A DNA stretch of 64,000 nt, taken from positions 62,001 to 126,000 of the forward strand of contig JACKPN010000003.1 of the NCBI GenBank assembly GCA_024233575.1, read 5' to 3'. The DNA is from Chlamydiales bacterium (GTDB taxonomy: Bacteria > Chlamydiota > Chlamydiia > Chlamydiales > Criblamydiaceae). Each line of letters begins with the position of its first letter. Position 1 is the first letter of the stretch. The translations under genes were made by a program, and so were the position numbers. Positions 61,735 through 64,000 of this stretch are shown here, in pieces. The notes below the pieces were generated by a model that saw only the letters and a list, made by a program, of their open reading frames with translations, was not told where the DNA came from and searched no databases.

Positions 61735-62918
61735 TATTCTAATAACTTTTCAAAGTGTGCCTCAAGGGCTTTATTGACATCGGGCATTAACTCATAATGC
61801 CTATGCGAAATGCCTCTCCAAATTTCGTTCAATGAAAGAAGATTTTTCTTATATAATGAATTCATTAAAGGAGCAAATAGCCTGTCTAATTGGTTGTTTG
61901 TATTATTCAATGAAGCCCATAACATTTTCCTTCGTTCATCGCGATTTGCTGCCAACAGAGAGTATCCTGTTTTAAATGAAGTATATAAATTACCCAAAAA
62001 AACAGATCTCTCATTAAATTCTTTTGGTGACAATACTAGTTCCTTGAGATTTACTGTTTCAGAAAGGTGGTCGTTGATTTTTATAACTTTATCAAGATCT
62101 CGTTTCGCTGCTTCAGCTAAGATGTCGCTATTCGCCCATTCATCAATAATATCAAGAGCCCATTTTCCCTCTTCAGGGTTAATCTTTAACTTGGACTGCG
62201 TATCAGCTGTGTATATAAAGTTTACAGCTAATATGTACCAATCGCTTCTTTTCACCAGCTCTTTGAGGAAAATTTCTCTCTTGCTTTGATCGCAACTTTG
62301 ATAAAAATCAACTACGTGATTAGCTAGAATAACCCCTGAAAAAGGCTTTTTAGAAAGTGTTGGAAATACGGATTTTTCAAGAAGTTGTTTAAAACTCTCT
62401 AAATTAAACCTGTTTATAATTTTGTCCATTTTTTTAAGAACATCAGATGCGTATTTACCTTGTTTTGACTCCTCCAATGATACCCGAGCATCTTTTTGAA
62501 TAGCCCAGGTTATCGTGTCAAAATGTGACTCAAAAATCTTATTTTCAATTTGATATAAAGCTCTTTCCGTCTTAATTTTTCGATAACTATCTTTAACTTT
62601 TTGAAGCAACGTAACGGGTGTTGCATGACTTGGAATAGCCTCCGAAAGTTCAAATAACTTGTCTAATACTAAAATAACTCTATCTGCTTTGGCATCCTTA
62701 AGCGTTTCTATGTTTTCTAGAACTTCTTTTGAAAAAGTTTGAAAATTGGGGTTTAATGTTTCTTTTATTTCTTTAAACCTTTTTTGAGCAGCTTCAGTCG
62801 TTAACCCGGTAATTTCTTTAACTTTTTCCTCTAATGAAAAATTTGGTTCCCATCCTGCCTCAATTAGGAGCTTTTCGTATTCTGTGAATTGGTAATTTCC
62901 TATCTTTAAAACATTCAT
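61734..62918 (-). CDS. Hypothetical helical protein
   Basis: A 394-residue soluble protein, all helical, with no recognised domain. AAGGGGTG precedes the ATG at good spacing, so the start is well supported. The stop TAA overlaps the third att repeat by one base: the old insertion joined just at the end of this gene. AT-rich codon use resembles the islands rather than the core. Effector or element gene cannot be decided. Confidence 0.6.
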   Translation of the reverse strand: MNVLKIGNYQFTEYEKLLIEAGWEPNFSLEEKVKEITGLTTEAAQKRFKEIKETLNPNFQTFSKEVLENIETLKDAKADRVILVLDKLFELSEAIPSHATPVTLLQKVKDSYRKIKTERALYQIENKIFESHFDTITWAIQKDARVSLEESKQGKYASDVLKKMDKIINRFNLESFKQLLEKSVFPTLSKKPFSGVILANHVVDFYQSCDQSKREIFLKELVKRSDWYILAVNFIYTADTQSKLKINPEEGKWALDIIDEWANSDILAEAAKRDLDKVIKINDHLSETVNLKELVLSPKEFNERSVFLGNLYTSFKTGYSLLAANRDERRKMLWASLNNTNNQLDRLFAPLMNSLYKKNLLSLNEIWRGISHRHYELMPDVNKALEAHFEKLLE

Positions 62919-63085
62919 AATTACACCCCTTATAATAGATAATTATAACTGTAACAATTAATTATTTCATTAATCTAACTTTGTTAGATATTTTTATTGT
63001 TAAAGAATAATTAAAGAGGTGCCTTAATCGAAAAATTCAAACGTTAGAGGTATTCTCTGATTTAAAGAATTGTCAGATTGGGAAC

Positions 63086-63171
63086 AAATTTTACCTGGGA
63101 AAGAGAACCTTGAGGAGTGACATAGCTGATAAACTAGACCGACGAAAGATGTTTTTTCCCAGGTGAAATTT
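63086..63171. repeat. 17-bp inverted repeat around a 52-nt spacer
   Basis: AAATTTTACCTGGGAAA (63086-63102) and TTTCCCAGGTGAAATTT (63155-63171) pair with one mismatch that is a G-U wobble in RNA. The total of 86 bp is almost the same as the inverted repeat at 7261-7345 (85 bp), though the sequences differ. Confidence 0.5.
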
Positions 63172-63195
63172 ATCTTAAGATGACCGTTCAGTAAT

Positions 63196-63363
63196 TCAAA
63201 GACTGTCTCTTAGAATGGCTCTAAATATTGACTTATCAATAGGATTCAAAATATGGTATGTACAATGTGCTTTAGGATTTTCCTCAATCCTCTTGTTTAA
63301 CAGGGCTAGGGCGGCAGCGTAAACTACCTCCTTTCCTGCATTAAAAATCCCTCTTGCGAACAA
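63196..63363 (-). CDS. Possible 55-residue gene or gene remnant
   Basis: A frame starting TTG at 63363. The peptide 'GKEVVYAAALALLNKRIEE' then 'NPIDKSIFRAILRDSL' looks like real protein sequence with balanced composition, but there is no ATG or ribosome site, so it may be the 3' end of a lost gene. Low confidence. Confidence 0.25.
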   Translation of the reverse strand: MFARGIFNAGKEVVYAAALALLNKRIEENPKAHCTYHILNPIDKSIFRAILRDSL

Positions 63364-63364
63364 T

Positions 63365-64000
63365 ATGAGCTACCTAAGACTTTTACTCATTTTTATCACT
63401 TCTTGCTGTTGGGCGAACGATACCCATATCAGCGGAGACTACACTTGGGATCTCCAAGGCAACCCCGTTGGTGGAGAAAAACAAGGATTTGCGCAGGCGG
63501 GATGCCTAACACTCCTAGCAACAGTCGACCTTGACCACTATTGCCATCTGAAAGATACATCCTTCGTGATTTCCGGAATTTATCGTTCAGGAATTAACCT
63601 GTCGAGCGTCTATATTAACAATGTGATGTGGGCATCACAAATTTTTGGAGGAGAAACGTGGTGGCTTTGCAAACTCTACCTCCAAAAAGAGTTCTGCAAT
63701 AAGCGATTGACATTGCAAGTAGGACGTCTAAACATGGGCGAACTTTTTGCTTACAGCCCACTCTACGACTTCTACGTCAACAGCGGTATCAACGACTTCA
63801 TCTTCAACCTCTCTGAAAATGTCTTTTTTCATGACACTCCTTATGCAACATGGGGCGCTTACCTTCTGGCAAACCTCACACCACAACATAGCGTGAGCTT
63901 AGGGGCATTCAATGCTAATGAAAATGTCGCAAAAAATTCCTCCCATGGATGTAATTTTCAATTCACCAGCACCCAAGGCCTCGCCTGGTTTTCACAGTAT
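63365..64000 (+). CDS. OprB-like carbohydrate-selective porin, N-terminal part (3' end outside window)
   Basis: 212 residues are visible and the frame is open at the window end. A signal peptide ('MSYLRLLLIFITSCCWA') is followed by 'ISGDYTWDLQGNPVGGEKQG', then beta-strand-rich sequence such as 'FVISGIYRSG', 'LTLQVGRLNMGELFAYSPLY' and 'ATWGAYLLANLTPQHSVSLG'. This is the OprB pattern (outer-membrane carbohydrate porin). No clear ribosome site precedes the ATG. Confidence 0.8.
   Translation, partial: MSYLRLLLIFITSCCWANDTHISGDYTWDLQGNPVGGEKQGFAQAGCLTLLATVDLDHYCHLKDTSFVISGIYRSGINLSSVYINNVMWASQIFGGETWWLCKLYLQKEFCNKRLTLQVGRLNMGELFAYSPLYDFYVNSGINDFIFNLSENVFFHDTPYATWGAYLLANLTPQHSVSLGAFNANENVAKNSSHGCNFQFTSTQGLAWFSQY

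Larger units (their letters stand above)
62919..63364. other. 446-bp AT-rich gap with a hairpin and a short minus frame
   Basis: It holds an imperfect 17-bp inverted repeat at 63086-63171 and a 55-codon minus-strand frame at 63196-63363. No RNA gene or clear promoter was found. The end is the upstream region of the porin-like gene at 63365. Confidence 0.5.

Overview
The window looks like the chromosome of an environmental (amoeba-associated) member of the Chlamydiae, Parachlamydiales type. The best evidence is thrS followed by a ParA/MinD-like ATPase and a protein of the chlamydial plasmid pGP6-D family (39.9-43.5 kb), the chromosomal order I know from Chlamydia. Supporting evidence is a Cys-rich MOMP-like porin, a tandem pair of alpha/beta hydrolases of the kind annotated 'CHLPS 43 kDa', many TPR proteins, and eukaryote-like LRR, MORN and F-box/ankyrin proteins. 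Core genes favour C-ending codons. The 49.6-62.9 kb region is visibly AT-richer, which marks it as accessory DNA. Genus and species cannot be fixed from this sequence.

Layout. 0-18 kb: the end of an ATP-grasp/GNAT acyltransferase-like gene, a 1270-aa membrane-anchored TPR protein, a DMT-family transporter, a group of envelope proteins built from DUF4864-like repeats, and a TPR plus von Willebrand A pair that looks like one transcription unit. 17.5-26.3 kb: rsmD, a zinc-ribbon protein and a MORN-repeat secreted protein on the minus strand, then two paralogous MFS transporters flanking nagZ and a lysozyme-like secreted protein. 26.6-29.6 kb: a bufferin-type RiPP locus, with two secreted precursor-like proteins sharing a leader, a DUF692/MNIO enzyme and its DUF2063 partner. 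29.6-49.5 kb: rsmB-like methyltransferase, LRR protein, an LplT/PlsC fusion, porin, a 997-aa unknown, thrS-parA-pGP6D-purB, two hydrolases, tatA-tatC, ung.

49.5-61.7 kb: an integrated island in tRNA-Pro(GGG). The tRNA 3' end is repeated exactly at 59450-59503 and again, with three changes, at 61681-61734, so two elements lie in tandem. The first (about 10 kb) has a tyrosine integrase, an AlpA-like DNA-binding protein, a frameshifted TOPRIM/DUF3987 primase next to iteron-like GTTTGA repeats, a RloA/RloB-type defence pair, and an odd exported HAD plus exported phosphoribosyltransferase-like pair. The second (about 2.2 kb) holds only an F-box/ankyrin protein. The window ends in an AT-rich stretch and the 5' part of a carbohydrate-porin (OprB-like) gene.

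The strongest candidates for something new are the two-precursor MNIO locus and the signal-peptide-bearing PRTase-like/HAD pair carried on the tRNA-Pro element.
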